Below, piece by piece: positions 6,438 through 15,817 of a stretch of 44,409 nucleotides of DNA (the stretch's first letter is position 1; each line of letters begins with the position of its first letter). Origin of the DNA: an uncultured bacterium (GTDB lineage Bacteria > Cyanobacteriota > Vampirovibrionia > Gastranaerophilales > Gastranaerophilaceae); NCBI GenBank assembly GCA_902801985.1, contig CADCKD010000008.1:1-44409 (forward strand), in the 5' to 3' direction. The translations under genes and the position numbers were made by a program. Below the pieces are notes generated by a model. It did not search any database and was not told where the DNA came from. It worked only from the letters and a program-made list of their open reading frames with translations.

Positions 6438-8666
6438 ATGATAAAAATTGAATATTTAGAGAGAGCAAAGGAATTTTTCAGATCCTCTGAGTTTGTGAAA
6501 TACTCGTATTTAATTCTCTTTACGTTATGTGTAACGGCTATTATTGCATCTCAAAATTTCTTTTTCCAAGGGATTATACAGAACGGTATAAGCCAAAAAG
6601 ATGTTATTGCTCAGCGTACAATTACTGTTGAAGATACTAAAAGGACCGAACAACACAAAAGAGAAGTCGCTCAAAAAGTCGAACCTATTTTAGTGCCTGC
6701 AGAAGATGATTTTATCAAGACAAATCTTGATACTTTACAAAATTCTATTTTACAAATAAGAAAAAAATATGTTTCTGAAGATGAAAAAAAGAAAGAGTTA
6801 AACGTATTATTTGATTTGTCCGATAATCCTAAACGTGATTTTATTGTAAATTATTTATTAAATGTTGATGAACCAAGTCTTCAAGAAGCATTTGATAAGG
6901 CATCTGTTTCTCTTGTAAATATTTTGCATGTCGGAATTACTGAAAGAGATTATGAGAAAGAAAATATTCAATCTATTATACGTAATAATTTAGTTAGTAA
7001 TGTTTCAAAAAGGCAGATTTCCGTTATCTCCGCGATGTTAGAACAAGTTATTGTTCCTAACTTGGTTATTGATGACAGTGCAACAGAAATGGCAAAACTG
7101 AGCGCACAAGAATCTGTTAAACCATATAAAGTTACTTTCCAAAAAGGTGATAAAATTGTTTTTGAGGGTGAACCTGTTACGAAATTGAAAAGGGATGCTC
7201 TTCGTGAAGCGGGTTATAATGTTTATGAGCTAAACTGGCAGGGGTTATCTTCTGTTTATGTATTAGTTTTGCTTGTAACTGTTATATTCCTAGCATATTT
7301 AAGATTTTTCGAAAAAGAATTCCTTGAACCAAGATTTATGGCTCTTGCTGCAACAATGGTAATATTTAGCTGCGCTATAGGTGTTCTTTTACCTACCGGA
7401 TTTTCTCCGTACGTAATTCCGATACCTCTTGTAATAATAATTTCGGCAATTTTCTTAAAACCAAGAATATCGTTTGTTTTAACAACATTACTTGTTGCAT
7501 TAATGGCTGTGGGTATGCAATATAAAGCACCGTTTGTAGTTGTATATACGCTGCTTGCGGTAATTGGTATGATTACTGTTTCAAGAATTCATTATACCCG
7601 CCGATTTGACCTTATAAAAGTCGGATTTTACGTTGGTGTTGCCGGAATTTTGATAATGATGAGTTTATACCTTATTGACAAGTGCTTAATTGATGTTAGT
7701 AATTATTTGATATTGAAAGATTGTATGTTGATATTCGGTAATGCGATTTTGAGTTCAATAGTTGCATTGGGTATTTCTCCTGTATTTGAAAGTATTTATC
7801 ATATAATTACACCTTATGGTTTGGCTGAATTTGGCGACCATAATCAGCCTTTGTTGAAAAGATTACAAATTGAAGCACCCGGAACTTATCACCATAGTTT
7901 GATGGTTTCAAGTTTGTGCGAAGCGGCAGCAGAAGCAATTGGTGCAAATCCTATTTTAGCGCGTGTCGGGGCATTCTATCACGATATCGGGAAATTAAAA
8001 AGACCACTATTTTTTGTTGAAAATCAATCTTATTTCAGTATTGAAAACCCGCATAATAACTTGACTCCGAGACTTAGTAAAATGGTTATTACCGCACATC
8101 CAAAAGACGGTGTTGAGCTTGCAAAAGAATATAAATTGCCAAATGTTATAAATGATTTTATTCTTCAGCATCATGGAGAAGGAGTTGCAAAGTATTTTTA
8201 TAATCAAGCACTTCAAGAAGAAGGCAGCGAAAATGTAAAAGAAGAACAGTTCCGTTATACCGGACCAAAACCTAATTCTAAAGAGACTGCTATTCTTATG
8301 ATTGCAGATGCTGTTGAGTCTGCAGTGCGTGCGATGAAAGCCGCAACACCTGAAGAAATTGAACAAATTATTGATAAAATTATTGTAGAACGTTTAAATG
8401 ACGGTCAATTGGAAGATAGTCCGTTGACCTTGAAAGATTTGAAAATTATTGCTGCTACATTCAGCCGAATATTGAGAGGTATGCAGCATAATAGAATTAA
8501 GTATCAGGAAAATATCGCGGAAGAATTTAAGAAAAATAAAATAGAAATGCCAAATAAAACGCTGGATGCTGATTTGGAAGAAAAAATCAAAAAGTTAGAG
8601 GCTTCAAAACCTGCTATCCTTGATACAAATGAAGATAAAAGTAATAATGAATTTCATTCATTGTAG
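6438..8666 (+). CDS. pgpH: 7TM-HD phosphohydrolase, PgpH/YqfF-type cyclic-di-AMP phosphodiesterase
   Basis: A 742-residue membrane protein with the full 7TMR-HD layout: an N-terminal helix (about 23-40), an extracytoplasmic 7TMR-HDED domain (about 45-260), seven membrane helices (about 275-455) and a cytosolic HD domain (about 475-680). The HD metal ligands are visible as YHHSLM (about 485), FYHDIGK (about 515) and HHGEG (about 577). Known members hydrolyse cyclic-di-AMP to pApA and tune osmotic and wall homeostasis. It lies just upstream of ybeY and dgkA, the same order as yqfF-ybeY-dgkA in Firmicutes, which supports the call. The substrate is inferred from the family. Confidence 0.9.
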   Translation: MIKIEYLERAKEFFRSSEFVKYSYLILFTLCVTAIIASQNFFFQGIIQNGISQKDVIAQRTITVEDTKRTEQHKREVAQKVEPILVPAEDDFIKTNLDTLQNSILQIRKKYVSEDEKKKELNVLFDLSDNPKRDFIVNYLLNVDEPSLQEAFDKASVSLVNILHVGITERDYEKENIQSIIRNNLVSNVSKRQISVISAMLEQVIVPNLVIDDSATEMAKLSAQESVKPYKVTFQKGDKIVFEGEPVTKLKRDALREAGYNVYELNWQGLSSVYVLVLLVTVIFLAYLRFFEKEFLEPRFMALAATMVIFSCAIGVLLPTGFSPYVIPIPLVIIISAIFLKPRISFVLTTLLVALMAVGMQYKAPFVVVYTLLAVIGMITVSRIHYTRRFDLIKVGFYVGVAGILIMMSLYLIDKCLIDVSNYLILKDCMLIFGNAILSSIVALGISPVFESIYHIITPYGLAEFGDHNQPLLKRLQIEAPGTYHHSLMVSSLCEAAAEAIGANPILARVGAFYHDIGKLKRPLFFVENQSYFSIENPHNNLTPRLSKMVITAHPKDGVELAKEYKLPNVINDFILQHHGEGVAKYFYNQALQEEGSENVKEEQFRYTGPKPNSKETAILMIADAVESAVRAMKAATPEEIEQIIDKIIVERLNDGQLEDSPLTLKDLKIIAATFSRILRGMQHNRIKYQENIAEEFKKNKIEMPNKTLDADLEEKIKKLEASKPAILDTNEDKSNNEFHSL

Positions 8667-8678
8667 GAAGATAACTTG

Positions 8679-9197
8679 ATGAGTACTGTAAATATTGAAT
8701 GCGAAAATATATATTCAAATTGGGATATAGATATTACTCTGATTACAAAACAGGCTCATAGTCTTTATGATTTTTTGTGCTCTCAGAGTGAGATAAAAGG
8801 TAATTATTGTTTGCGAGATTATCAATTTGATGAAGTCTCTTTTGATATTTTGTTTTGTGATGGTAATAAAACGCACGAAATCAATAAAGAATATCGTGGA
8901 AAAGATTATCCTGCTGATATAATTACATTCGCTGTATTTGCAGATTCTGAACCTGAAGAGAGATTTATTCTGGACGGGGAATTAAATCTTGGAGAAATTA
9001 TTATTGCTTTGGATAAAATAGAGGAGAGTGCAAAAGAAAAGGGTATTTCACCTGAAGCTGAGTTAGCATTTTTTATTGCTCACGGTATAATGCATCTTTT
9101 GGGATTTGACCATCAAACAGAACAAGAATATAATTTTGTTGTAAAATATCAGAAAGAAGCTCTGGAAAGTATAAATATTAATTATGACAAAGTATAA
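8679..9197 (+). CDS. ybeY: Endoribonuclease YbeY (rRNA maturation)
   Basis: A 172-residue metal-dependent endoribonuclease involved in 16S rRNA 3'-end maturation and ribosome quality control. The zinc motif H-x3-H-x5-H is intact as HGIMHLLGFDH (about residues 130-140). YRGKDYPADIITF and GELNLGEIII are other YbeY hallmarks. The ATG at 8679 is chosen because AGGAAG ends 8 bases upstream; the TTG one codon earlier is less likely. The stop overlaps the start of dgkA by 14 bases, indicating translational coupling. Confidence 0.95.
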   Translation: MSTVNIECENIYSNWDIDITLITKQAHSLYDFLCSQSEIKGNYCLRDYQFDEVSFDILFCDGNKTHEINKEYRGKDYPADIITFAVFADSEPEERFILDGELNLGEIIIALDKIEESAKEKGISPEAELAFFIAHGIMHLLGFDHQTEQEYNFVVKYQKEALESININYDKV

Positions 9198-9564
9198 AAC
9201 ACAAAATATTAAAAATACATTTAAAAATGCAAGAAAGGGTATGCGATTATCTTTAAAAAGTGAACGTAATATACGTATTCATATATTTGCGGGAATGTTA
9301 GCCTTGAGTACGGCATTTTGTCTACATTTTTCGATTGAAAAGTTTTGCATACTTTTAATTGTTATTTCTGCTGTAATTTCTGCGGAGATGATTAATTCTG
9401 CAATAGAATTCGCCCTTGATGCTATTTATCACAATCGTTATTCCAGAATTGTCGGTATGGCAAAAGATATAGCAGCAGGCGCGGTTATGGTAGTTACGAT
9501 TATGGCTTTGCTAGTCGGGGCATTATTATTTATCCCCCCAATTTTGGATATTATTGCAGCTTAG
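9184..9564 (+). CDS. dgkA: Diacylglycerol/undecaprenol kinase DgkA
   Basis: A 126-residue integral membrane kinase with three helices. The catalytic and metal-binding Glu residues sit in SAEMINSAIEFALD (about residues 67-80). The KDIAAGAV segment is the nucleotide-site signature. In many bacteria this family phosphorylates undecaprenol or diacylglycerol and so recycles lipid carrier or lipid. The start overlaps ybeY by 14 bases. It ends at a strong terminator, closing the pgpH-ybeY-dgkA operon. Whether lipid or undecaprenol is the main substrate cannot be told from sequence. Confidence 0.92.
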   Translation: MTKYKTQNIKNTFKNARKGMRLSLKSERNIRIHIFAGMLALSTAFCLHFSIEKFCILLIVISAVISAEMINSAIEFALDAIYHNRYSRIVGMAKDIAAGAVMVVTIMALLVGALLFIPPILDIIAA

Positions 9565-9586
9565 ATAGTATTTATAAGAACAATAA

Positions 9587-9618
9587 ACCCTTGTTTGATA
9601 TTCAAACAAGGGTATTTT
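9587..9618 (+). terminator. Intrinsic terminator after dgkA
   Basis: A perfect 12-bp stem (ACCCTTGTTTGA / TCAAACAAGGGT) with a TAT loop and the tail ATTTTT. It could also end transcription from the convergent gene at 9641. Confidence 0.88.
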
Positions 9619-9640
9619 TATATTCGGTTGCGAAAATTTT

Positions 9641-9844
9641 CTAATTATTACTTAATACTAATCTTAATGTTGCCAAACTTTCAATTGATAACATTACGTG
9701 ACGATTTTGTTGTTCTTGTGATAAGTCAAAAATTCGAATAATTCTTTGAATTTCAGCCAAATCTTTATAAGAATCGATTCTATAAACGTTCTCTATCGGA
9801 TCAGTAACCACAGACATAAGTGTATTTAATTCTTGTTCTTTCAT
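9641..9844 (-). CDS. Small protein of unknown function
   Basis: A 67-residue, mostly helical, soluble protein with no recognised motif. The only ribosome-site-like sequence (GAGGA) is about 13 bases from the ATG, longer than usual, so the start is uncertain. The frame fills the space between the dgkA terminator and surE on the same strand as surE, which supports it being real. Confidence 0.45.
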   Translation of the reverse strand: MKEQELNTLMSVVTDPIENVYRIDSYKDLAEIQRIIRIFDLSQEQQNRHVMLSIESLATLRLVLSNN

Positions 9845-9948
9845 AATAACCGAGTAATCCTCTTTCCTATATACATATATATAAAGTATTTGTATTTCGG
9901 AGAATTGCTTTTTTGAAAGATATATACTTAATATATGTTTACAATTAA

Positions 9949-10728
9949 TTATGCAATTGCTTGTTTTTGTAGGATATTACTGAGTTTCTGTATTGATTCC
10001 ATACTTGTCATATCGTAATATATCGGCGTAATTGAAATTATATTATTTCTAATTGCTTCAAGGTCTGTCAGTTCATTTTGTAAGTCACCGGCCAAGACTC
10101 CTGCCAGCCAATAATATTCTCTCCCTTGTGGGTCGACTCGTTTTTCGTATTCACTTGTGAAAATTCGTTTTGCCAATTTTGTTATAGCGATGTCTTTTAT
10201 AGTCTCTTCATTCCCTTTTGGGAAGTTAATATTCAGCGTTACGCCGGTTTCATATTGGGTAAAGCTATCAATAAAAGAAGATATAAATTTTGCAGGATAT
10301 ATAAAATCATTTGGGTCAATATTTATTGAAGCAAGAGAAACAGCAATAGAATTATATCCTAGCATTGAACCTTCAATTGCGGCACTTACTGTCCCTGAAT
10401 ATCTCACGTCATGCCCTAAATTCGGACCGTGATTTATGCCGGAAAGTACGATATCAGGTTTTTGGCTATCTTCCAGTATTGTGGAAATACCGATTTTAAC
10501 ACAGTCTGCAGGGGTTCCTGTAACCGTCCAAATTTTTTTTGCCCCAAAATCTTTATTATCAAATTCTTTTACTCTTAGAGGAGAATGTATTGTTAAAGAG
10601 TGGCTTTTTGCACTCTGTTCTCTATCCGGTGCAATTATATATACATCATGCTTTTTAGCAAGTTCCTGCGATAAAATCTTTAAACCAAGAGCGTTTATCC
10701 CATCATCATTAGATATTAATATATTCAT
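9949..10728 (-). CDS. surE: 5'/3'-nucleotidase SurE
   Basis: A 259-residue metal-dependent phosphatase that removes phosphate from nucleoside monophosphates, linked to survival in stationary phase. MNILISNDDGINALGL at the N-terminus holds the two metal-binding Asp residues. PDREQSAKSHSLT, VTGTPADCVKIG and SGINHGPNLGHDVRYSGTV are all SurE signatures. The length is normal. A GAGGAAAA ribosome site precedes the ATG. It stands alone, with no operon partner close enough to be sure of. Confidence 0.95.
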   Translation of the reverse strand: MNILISNDDGINALGLKILSQELAKKHDVYIIAPDREQSAKSHSLTIHSPLRVKEFDNKDFGAKKIWTVTGTPADCVKIGISTILEDSQKPDIVLSGINHGPNLGHDVRYSGTVSAAIEGSMLGYNSIAVSLASINIDPNDFIYPAKFISSFIDSFTQYETGVTLNINFPKGNEETIKDIAITKLAKRIFTSEYEKRVDPQGREYYWLAGVLAGDLQNELTDLEAIRNNIISITPIYYDMTSMESIQKLSNILQKQAIA

Positions 10729-10849
10729 AAAACTTTTTCCTCACTTAATATCAATAGTATAGCACACTATATAATTTGGGTTTTGTAACGGATTATTAAG
10801 TATGATTTACGCAATATCGCAATTTTATATACAAAAAAAACTTTATATA

Positions 10850-10980
10850 CATGTAAACACGAGGATGCTTAAACGAGGACAAACATCGGACTTTAAGCAC
10901 ACACTTCACACTTCACTATTACGAGGAATGGTAACAAATTTACATTCCAAAGGGTATCATTAAGATACTCTTTTTTTTAT
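10850..10980 (+). ncRNA. Candidate small RNA with three ACGAGGA motifs and a terminator
   Basis: The gap between surE and a 48-residue gene holds an ordered set of structures: hairpin 1 (TGCTTAAA 10866-10873 with TTTAAGCA 10892-10899), hairpin 2 (GGAATG 10925-10930 with CATTCC 10943-10948) and an intrinsic terminator (10952-10978). The motif ACGAGGA occurs three times (10859, 10873, 10921), the second copy running from the last stem base into the loop of hairpin 1. No protein-coding frame fits. No strong promoter was found upstream, so the 5' end is a guess. A protein-binding sponge RNA or an antisense regulator are possible roles. Confidence 0.4.
10952..10978 (+). terminator. Intrinsic terminator of the candidate sRNA
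   Basis: GGGTATC / GATACTC (7 bp with one G-U pair) around an ATTAA loop, followed by eight Ts. No annotated + strand gene lies upstream except the candidate sRNA. Confidence 0.8.
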
Positions 10981-10986
10981 GCAAAA

Positions 10987-11133
10987 TTATTTATTTTCGA
11001 CACTAACTTTTACTTCTGCAAGCTTTCCTGAACCACCGTTTTTGAAGCGTATTTCAATAGACTTGGGCTCTTTTGGCTTGAAGTCTTCTTTTTGATAACC
11101 GTAAATAAATTTCATAAATTCTTTACTGTACAT
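10987..11133 (-). CDS. 48-residue protein of unknown function
   Basis: A short frame from ATG 11133 to the TAA at 10987, with AAAGG about 6 bases before the ATG. The product begins MYSKEFMKFIYGYQKEDF and ends GKLAEVKVSVENK. It is Lys/Glu-rich and soluble, with a likely beta-rich second half (SIEIRFKNGG, AEVKVSV). It ends just beside the sRNA terminator, as expected for a convergent pair. No family recognised. The region upstream (11134-11373) shows no further gene. Confidence 0.5.
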   Translation of the reverse strand: MYSKEFMKFIYGYQKEDFKPKEPKSIEIRFKNGGSGKLAEVKVSVENK

Positions 11134-11373
11134 ACTATACCTTTTCCATGCAGATTTAATTAACCTTCACATATATAATAAAACAAATAAATCCAATATA
11201 TTGCTACCTGTTTACGAAATTGTTACAAACTTAGTAATTCGAAAATTACCCTACCGGATTAGCGGAATTTCTAATGTTTAAAAAATACTGAAAAGTACAT
11301 AATTTGGTATAAGTTCGTTTTTTAAGAGTTCTGTTTTGTATAAACAGGGCTTGAACCAAACAAGGAGGTAAAA

Positions 11374-13353
11374 ATGTCAATTAAAAAACTAACTGCGGCA
11401 GCTGCGATTGCTATTGGAATAGCAACGTGTTCCTTGAATTCTGCGATGGCAGCCTGCCCTTGTACTCAAAATGATGCTATGCCGGTTATAACAGGACCTG
11501 CTTGTCCTGCCCAGCCGAGTACTTGCTCTAAGTGCAAAAGAGTAAAATCTGATTGTGGCTGCAAAAGACATAAACGTTGTCCATCAAAAGTTGCTCCTGC
11601 GGATATAAGTTGTGATAAATCAGCAGGCCCTTCTACCGCTCTTTGTCCTCAAACAGGTAAACCTGACAGAGCACAAATGAAACAGGTATATGGCTATCCG
11701 CAAGCAATTTACGGTACAAATAATTATGTAGGTGAGAGTGCAAATTCTATTTTTTCAACTGAAACAGCGATGAGAGGCTGCCCTGCTTCTATGATGTCTT
11801 CTGCTATCAGCGGTACAACCATCTCGTCTCAGCCAATTCAAGGTTTAACAACCGGTGCGGCAGCTCAAATGCCATGCTTAAATGAGTTGCCTCAGTGTAA
11901 TAACGGGGTAACAGTTAATAATGATGCTCAAAAGGCTTGCCCTATTGATTTCCAATCTGCAAATTCAATAAATGCGGTAAAAAAATCATTAGTTCCTTAT
12001 ACTATTAAGGAAAATATCACCGGCGCTGCTGCTCCTGCAACAACTAATTTTAATGGCGGCTGCATGTTTCCGGATGTTCCAAACGGCTACTGGGCTGCTT
12101 GTGATATAGATAAATTGGCTATAAATGATGTTGTTGTCGGCTATCCTGACGGTATGTACAGACCAAACAGAAACATTTCTCGTGCTGAGTTTGCGACAAT
12201 GTTAGTTAAAGGTTTTAATATGGATGCTCATGGCGCTACAACTTCTCAATTTTCAGATGTTTCTCGCGATAACTGGGCAAATGCCGCTATTGCAAGAGCT
12301 GTAAATGAAGATCTGTTACGCGGCTATCCGAACCATACGTTCAGACCAAATGCAAATGTAACCCGTGTTGAAGCCCTAACTTCAATATCTAAAGGTATGA
12401 CTTGCGATATTGACAGCTGCAAGGCTGATCAAATTCTTAGCAGATATGCTGACGGTAACAAAGTTCCTAATTGGGCAAGAATTCCGGTTGCAAAATCTTT
12501 AGAAAACGGTGTATTAAAGGATTCACCTAATCCAAATATGATTATGCCTAATAAAGATGCGACAAGAGCTGAAATTGCGTCTATGATGCAAACAGCACGT
12601 GTAGCTTTAGGTTATGATACAAATCCGAAAACTGCAAACGCTGCTTGTCCTGTTTGCCCGATAGAAAAAGAAGCATTTATTGAACAAGAAGAAATAGTTA
12701 AAATCCCTACATTGAAACTTTCAATGATAGACCAATTAACTGCCAAATCTTCTCACGTTGGTCAATACTTTAGAGCGAATACTCTTGAGGACGTGACAAT
12801 TAATGGTAAGAAATATCCTTGCGGTTCTACTGTTACAGGTCAGGTTGTCGAAGTCGTAAGACCATCAGGATGTAACAAAGGTGCTTTGAAATTAGCATTT
12901 ACAAGTATTTCTAACGGTAATTGCAAGACAAAATTGCCAAAACAAATTCTTCAAGCGCAAGTTAACAGAAATAAAAACGTTAACCCTGTTGCAAGACTTG
13001 TTGAAATGCCGTTTACCTGGGCAGGTTCTTTAATCGGTGTTGTCGGCAGAACTGCCGGTGGTATATTGACAAATATTGGTAATGCCGCTGAAAACGTTTC
13101 AAATGATGCCGGTTATATGTTAGGACACGCATTCCAAGGACAATTCGGTGCTGCTTCACGTAGTTTGGCCGATGGTGTTTGGGAAACTGTTAAAGCCCCT
13201 GTTGATGTTACAAGAACAGCCCTTTCAGGTACAATGGGCTTGTTCCAAACAACAGGTGATGAGTTTGCTTATCTTGTCGACCCAAGAGGTTACAAAATCT
13301 CTGCGGTTAACCCAAGAGAACATTTAACAATTGCTTTTGGCTGCAGTGATTAA
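11374..13353 (+). CDS. SLH-domain envelope protein, Cys-rich
   Basis: A 659-residue exported protein. Residues 1-26 form a signal peptide ending NSAMA. Residues 27-200 are rich in Cys and Pro (CPCTQND, CSKCKRVKSDCGCK). Three SLH repeats follow at about residues 225-410, each with the Y-[PS]-D/N...RAE or RVE pattern (VVGYPDGMYRPNRNISRAEF; GYPNHTFRPNANVTRVEA; third copy more diverged). The C-terminal part (about 440-659) is unknown and has Gly/Ala-rich helices. SLH domains bind pyruvylated wall polymers and are found in cyanobacterial outer-membrane proteins. A perfect AAGGAGG site precedes the ATG. The many cysteines are unusual for SLH proteins and suggest disulfide cross-links. Attachment role is inferred. 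Confidence 0.82.
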   Translation: MSIKKLTAAAAIAIGIATCSLNSAMAACPCTQNDAMPVITGPACPAQPSTCSKCKRVKSDCGCKRHKRCPSKVAPADISCDKSAGPSTALCPQTGKPDRAQMKQVYGYPQAIYGTNNYVGESANSIFSTETAMRGCPASMMSSAISGTTISSQPIQGLTTGAAAQMPCLNELPQCNNGVTVNNDAQKACPIDFQSANSINAVKKSLVPYTIKENITGAAAPATTNFNGGCMFPDVPNGYWAACDIDKLAINDVVVGYPDGMYRPNRNISRAEFATMLVKGFNMDAHGATTSQFSDVSRDNWANAAIARAVNEDLLRGYPNHTFRPNANVTRVEALTSISKGMTCDIDSCKADQILSRYADGNKVPNWARIPVAKSLENGVLKDSPNPNMIMPNKDATRAEIASMMQTARVALGYDTNPKTANAACPVCPIEKEAFIEQEEIVKIPTLKLSMIDQLTAKSSHVGQYFRANTLEDVTINGKKYPCGSTVTGQVVEVVRPSGCNKGALKLAFTSISNGNCKTKLPKQILQAQVNRNKNVNPVARLVEMPFTWAGSLIGVVGRTAGGILTNIGNAAENVSNDAGYMLGHAFQGQFGAASRSLADGVWETVKAPVDVTRTALSGTMGLFQTTGDEFAYLVDPRGYKISAVNPREHLTIAFGCSD

Positions 13354-13380
13354 ATAAAATAGTTCACACTATTTAAGAAA

Positions 13381-13410
13381 GGCTCGGGATATTATTCTTG
13401 GGCCTTTTTT
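13381..13410 (+). terminator. Intrinsic terminator after the SLH gene
   Basis: An 8-bp stem with G-U pairs (GGCTCGGG / CTTGGGCC), an 8-base loop and six Ts. The T run overlaps the stop codon of the convergent helicase gene. Confidence 0.8.
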
Positions 13411-15700
13411 AGTCTACATCTACAGGTTCTTTTAATATCTTTTCTATCGCATCTCTTGCGGTAAATACAAGTGCTTCCGGTACATTATCTATTACGGTTA
13501 ATTGTCTTAGTACGTCAACTACGCGTTTGAATGCTCTAACAATATCGCCTTCGCCAATATCTTTCATTACGCCGGTAACTGTATCCCATTCGGCTCCTTC
13601 TACCCAGAGTTCTATCATTGAGCTGAAATGAGGGTTAATATACAATGGTGCTTCAACATTATGATTTGTTTGAATTCTTTCAAGTTTCTTTTTAATATTG
13701 CGTATTTTATTTAGTGTCTTTCTGACAGGTTCTGACATTGGGACATAAGGAACTTCAAGCCTTACGTCTTCTGTTGTTATTGCACAAATAACTCCTGCCA
13801 GTTGAGATGGTGTAAGTGTTTCTAAAAGACCGGAGAAAATTATCTCCGCGAGGAATAATTCATTCTCAGAACGTATTTGTGAGGTTGTTTTCCCTGAATC
13901 TGTCGGGAAATCGCCGTTTAAATATCCATATTCTTGAAGTACGGCTCTATGGTTTAAAAATTTATCCCAGTAAATATCCTTTTGTCTTTCTATTTCTTTT
14001 TCGAGTTTTTGGATTTTATTATCAAGGCGCTTTGTTACTTCAATATTTTTTGTGTGTTTTCTGTATAGTTTACAGTTGTCGCATTGGTATTTTTGCATTT
14101 GGCGTAATTCTTCTTTGTTGCGTTCGCCAAATTCAAGAACTTCCTCAGAGAGTGCTCTGTGTTTTGATTTTTCTTGTTTAAGAATTTTTTTGTATGTTTG
14201 TCTGTTTTGAACATACAAAAATCTTATTCTGTCATATTTTTCAACGTCTTCATCAGTTAATTTATACGGGCAAGCAAATGCTCTTTCCACTTTTTCTTTA
14301 TTGTAAGCTTCTACTTGAGCTAGGATAGGTTTGAGCCTGTAATCAGATGAATAATATCCAAAACTCTTTAAAATAAGTTCTTTAGCTTCATCTAATGAAA
14401 ATCTTTGTAGCAAGTTCAATACCATAGAATAGCTTGGAGAAAATTTACTTTCTAGCGGATTTGAACTGCTTTGAACAAGTTCGGCCACTTCTTCAGGGCT
14501 TTGGAAAGATGTCCCTATTACTGTTACATATCCGACTTCATCCATACCTCTGCGGCCTGCACGCCCTGACATTTGTAAAAATTCATTAGCCGTAAGCATT
14601 CTGTGACCGGAATCTGTTCTTTTGCTCACAGAGCTTATTACAGTCGATCTGGCCGGCATATTTATTCCGGCAGCAAGGGTTTCTGTTGCGAATACAACTT
14701 TAATTAAGCCTTGTTGGAATAATTTTTCTACAAGGTTTTTCCATGCAGGCAAAAGACCGGCATGATGAGATGCTACTCCCTGAACGAGGTAATCAATATT
14801 TTTGTTACCGTATAAATGCGGGTTTTCCGCTATAAAATCTTCTATAAACTGTTTGATTTTTTGTTGTTCTTCTTTTGTATTTAGTTCAAGACCTGAGCAT
14901 TTTTCCATTTGTTCGTCACATTTTTGACGAGAAAATGTGAAATATATCGCAGGAAGCATATTTTGTTGCGCAAGATTTGATATGACTTGTCTTACGTATG
15001 ATTTTTTGCGTTTATCTCTGCCTTTACTCCATTGTGGTTTTTCAGGACGAATTTTATTGTTTAACTGCCCGCTTGGGGTTAAAAGCGGTAACAATTTAAA
15101 CGGCTGCGAAGAATCAAAATAATAAAATCTCAGAGGAACAGGACGAAAATCCGTATTTACAAGTTTAGTTTTTGAATGGACGGTGTTTATCCAATCCGTT
15201 AGCTCCTGACAGTTTGCAACAGTTGCAGAGAGTGCAATTATTTGAATATTTGTCGGACAATAAATGATACTTTCTTCCCAAACAGTTCCTCTTTGTTCAT
15301 CATTCATATAGTGAACTTCGTCTAAAACAACGTATTTAACGTTTTTTAAATTGTCTGCAACTGCGCCAAAATTCGTACCGTAAAGCATATTCCTGAAGAC
15401 TTCCGTTGTCATAATGACAATTTGAGCATTACGGTTAATAGAGGTATCCCCTGTCAAAAGTCCGACATTATCCTGCCCGTATTGTTCGCAAAAATCATAA
15501 AACTTCTGATTTGATAACGCTTTAAGAGGGGTTGTATAAAAAATTCTAACACCTTCTTTTAGTGCATTATTTATTGCGTGTTGGGCAATGACTGTTTTGC
15601 CTGCTCCTGTTGGGGCGCAAACTACTACGCTTTCGCCGTTATCAATTACTTCACAGGCTTCTTTTTGAAAATCGTCTAATTCAAATGGGAATTCACTCAT
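13409..15700 (-). CDS. Ski2/HelY-type DEVH-box RNA helicase with DSHCT domain
   Basis: A 763-residue superfamily 2 helicase. Motif I APTGAGKT (about residue 33), TTPLKAL (Ia), DEVH (II), SATVAN (III) and SGRAGRRG (VI) are all intact. A Cys-containing coiled-coil region (YQCDNCKLYRKH, about 515-560) precedes a C-terminal DSHCT-like domain (about 625-760). Such proteins unwind RNA in decay and processing and are typical of cyanobacteria and actinobacteria. The ATG at 15700 is chosen because GAGAGGA lies about 6 bases upstream; the frame extends five codons further to a TTG that overlaps this site. The gene stands alone and converges on the SLH gene. Confidence 0.9.
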   Translation of the reverse strand: MSEFPFELDDFQKEACEVIDNGESVVVCAPTGAGKTVIAQHAINNALKEGVRIFYTTPLKALSNQKFYDFCEQYGQDNVGLLTGDTSINRNAQIVIMTTEVFRNMLYGTNFGAVADNLKNVKYVVLDEVHYMNDEQRGTVWEESIIYCPTNIQIIALSATVANCQELTDWINTVHSKTKLVNTDFRPVPLRFYYFDSSQPFKLLPLLTPSGQLNNKIRPEKPQWSKGRDKRKKSYVRQVISNLAQQNMLPAIYFTFSRQKCDEQMEKCSGLELNTKEEQQKIKQFIEDFIAENPHLYGNKNIDYLVQGVASHHAGLLPAWKNLVEKLFQQGLIKVVFATETLAAGINMPARSTVISSVSKRTDSGHRMLTANEFLQMSGRAGRRGMDEVGYVTVIGTSFQSPEEVAELVQSSSNPLESKFSPSYSMVLNLLQRFSLDEAKELILKSFGYYSSDYRLKPILAQVEAYNKEKVERAFACPYKLTDEDVEKYDRIRFLYVQNRQTYKKILKQEKSKHRALSEEVLEFGERNKEELRQMQKYQCDNCKLYRKHTKNIEVTKRLDNKIQKLEKEIERQKDIYWDKFLNHRAVLQEYGYLNGDFPTDSGKTTSQIRSENELFLAEIIFSGLLETLTPSQLAGVICAITTEDVRLEVPYVPMSEPVRKTLNKIRNIKKKLERIQTNHNVEAPLYINPHFSSMIELWVEGAEWDTVTGVMKDIGEGDIVRAFKRVVDVLRQLTVIDNVPEALVFTARDAIEKILKEPVDVD

Positions 15701-15817
15701 TCTTAATCCTCTCAATCATTCTTATTATGCCCGAAATTTTTACAAATGTAAAATATATTTACTATTTGTAGCAAATATATTATTTACGGATTTTAATACG
15801 GAAAAGGAGATATTATA

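Noticed and set aside
8007-8366. Minus-strand 119-residue frame inside pgpH
   Set aside because: Shadow of the HD domain coding strand, with no ribosome site.
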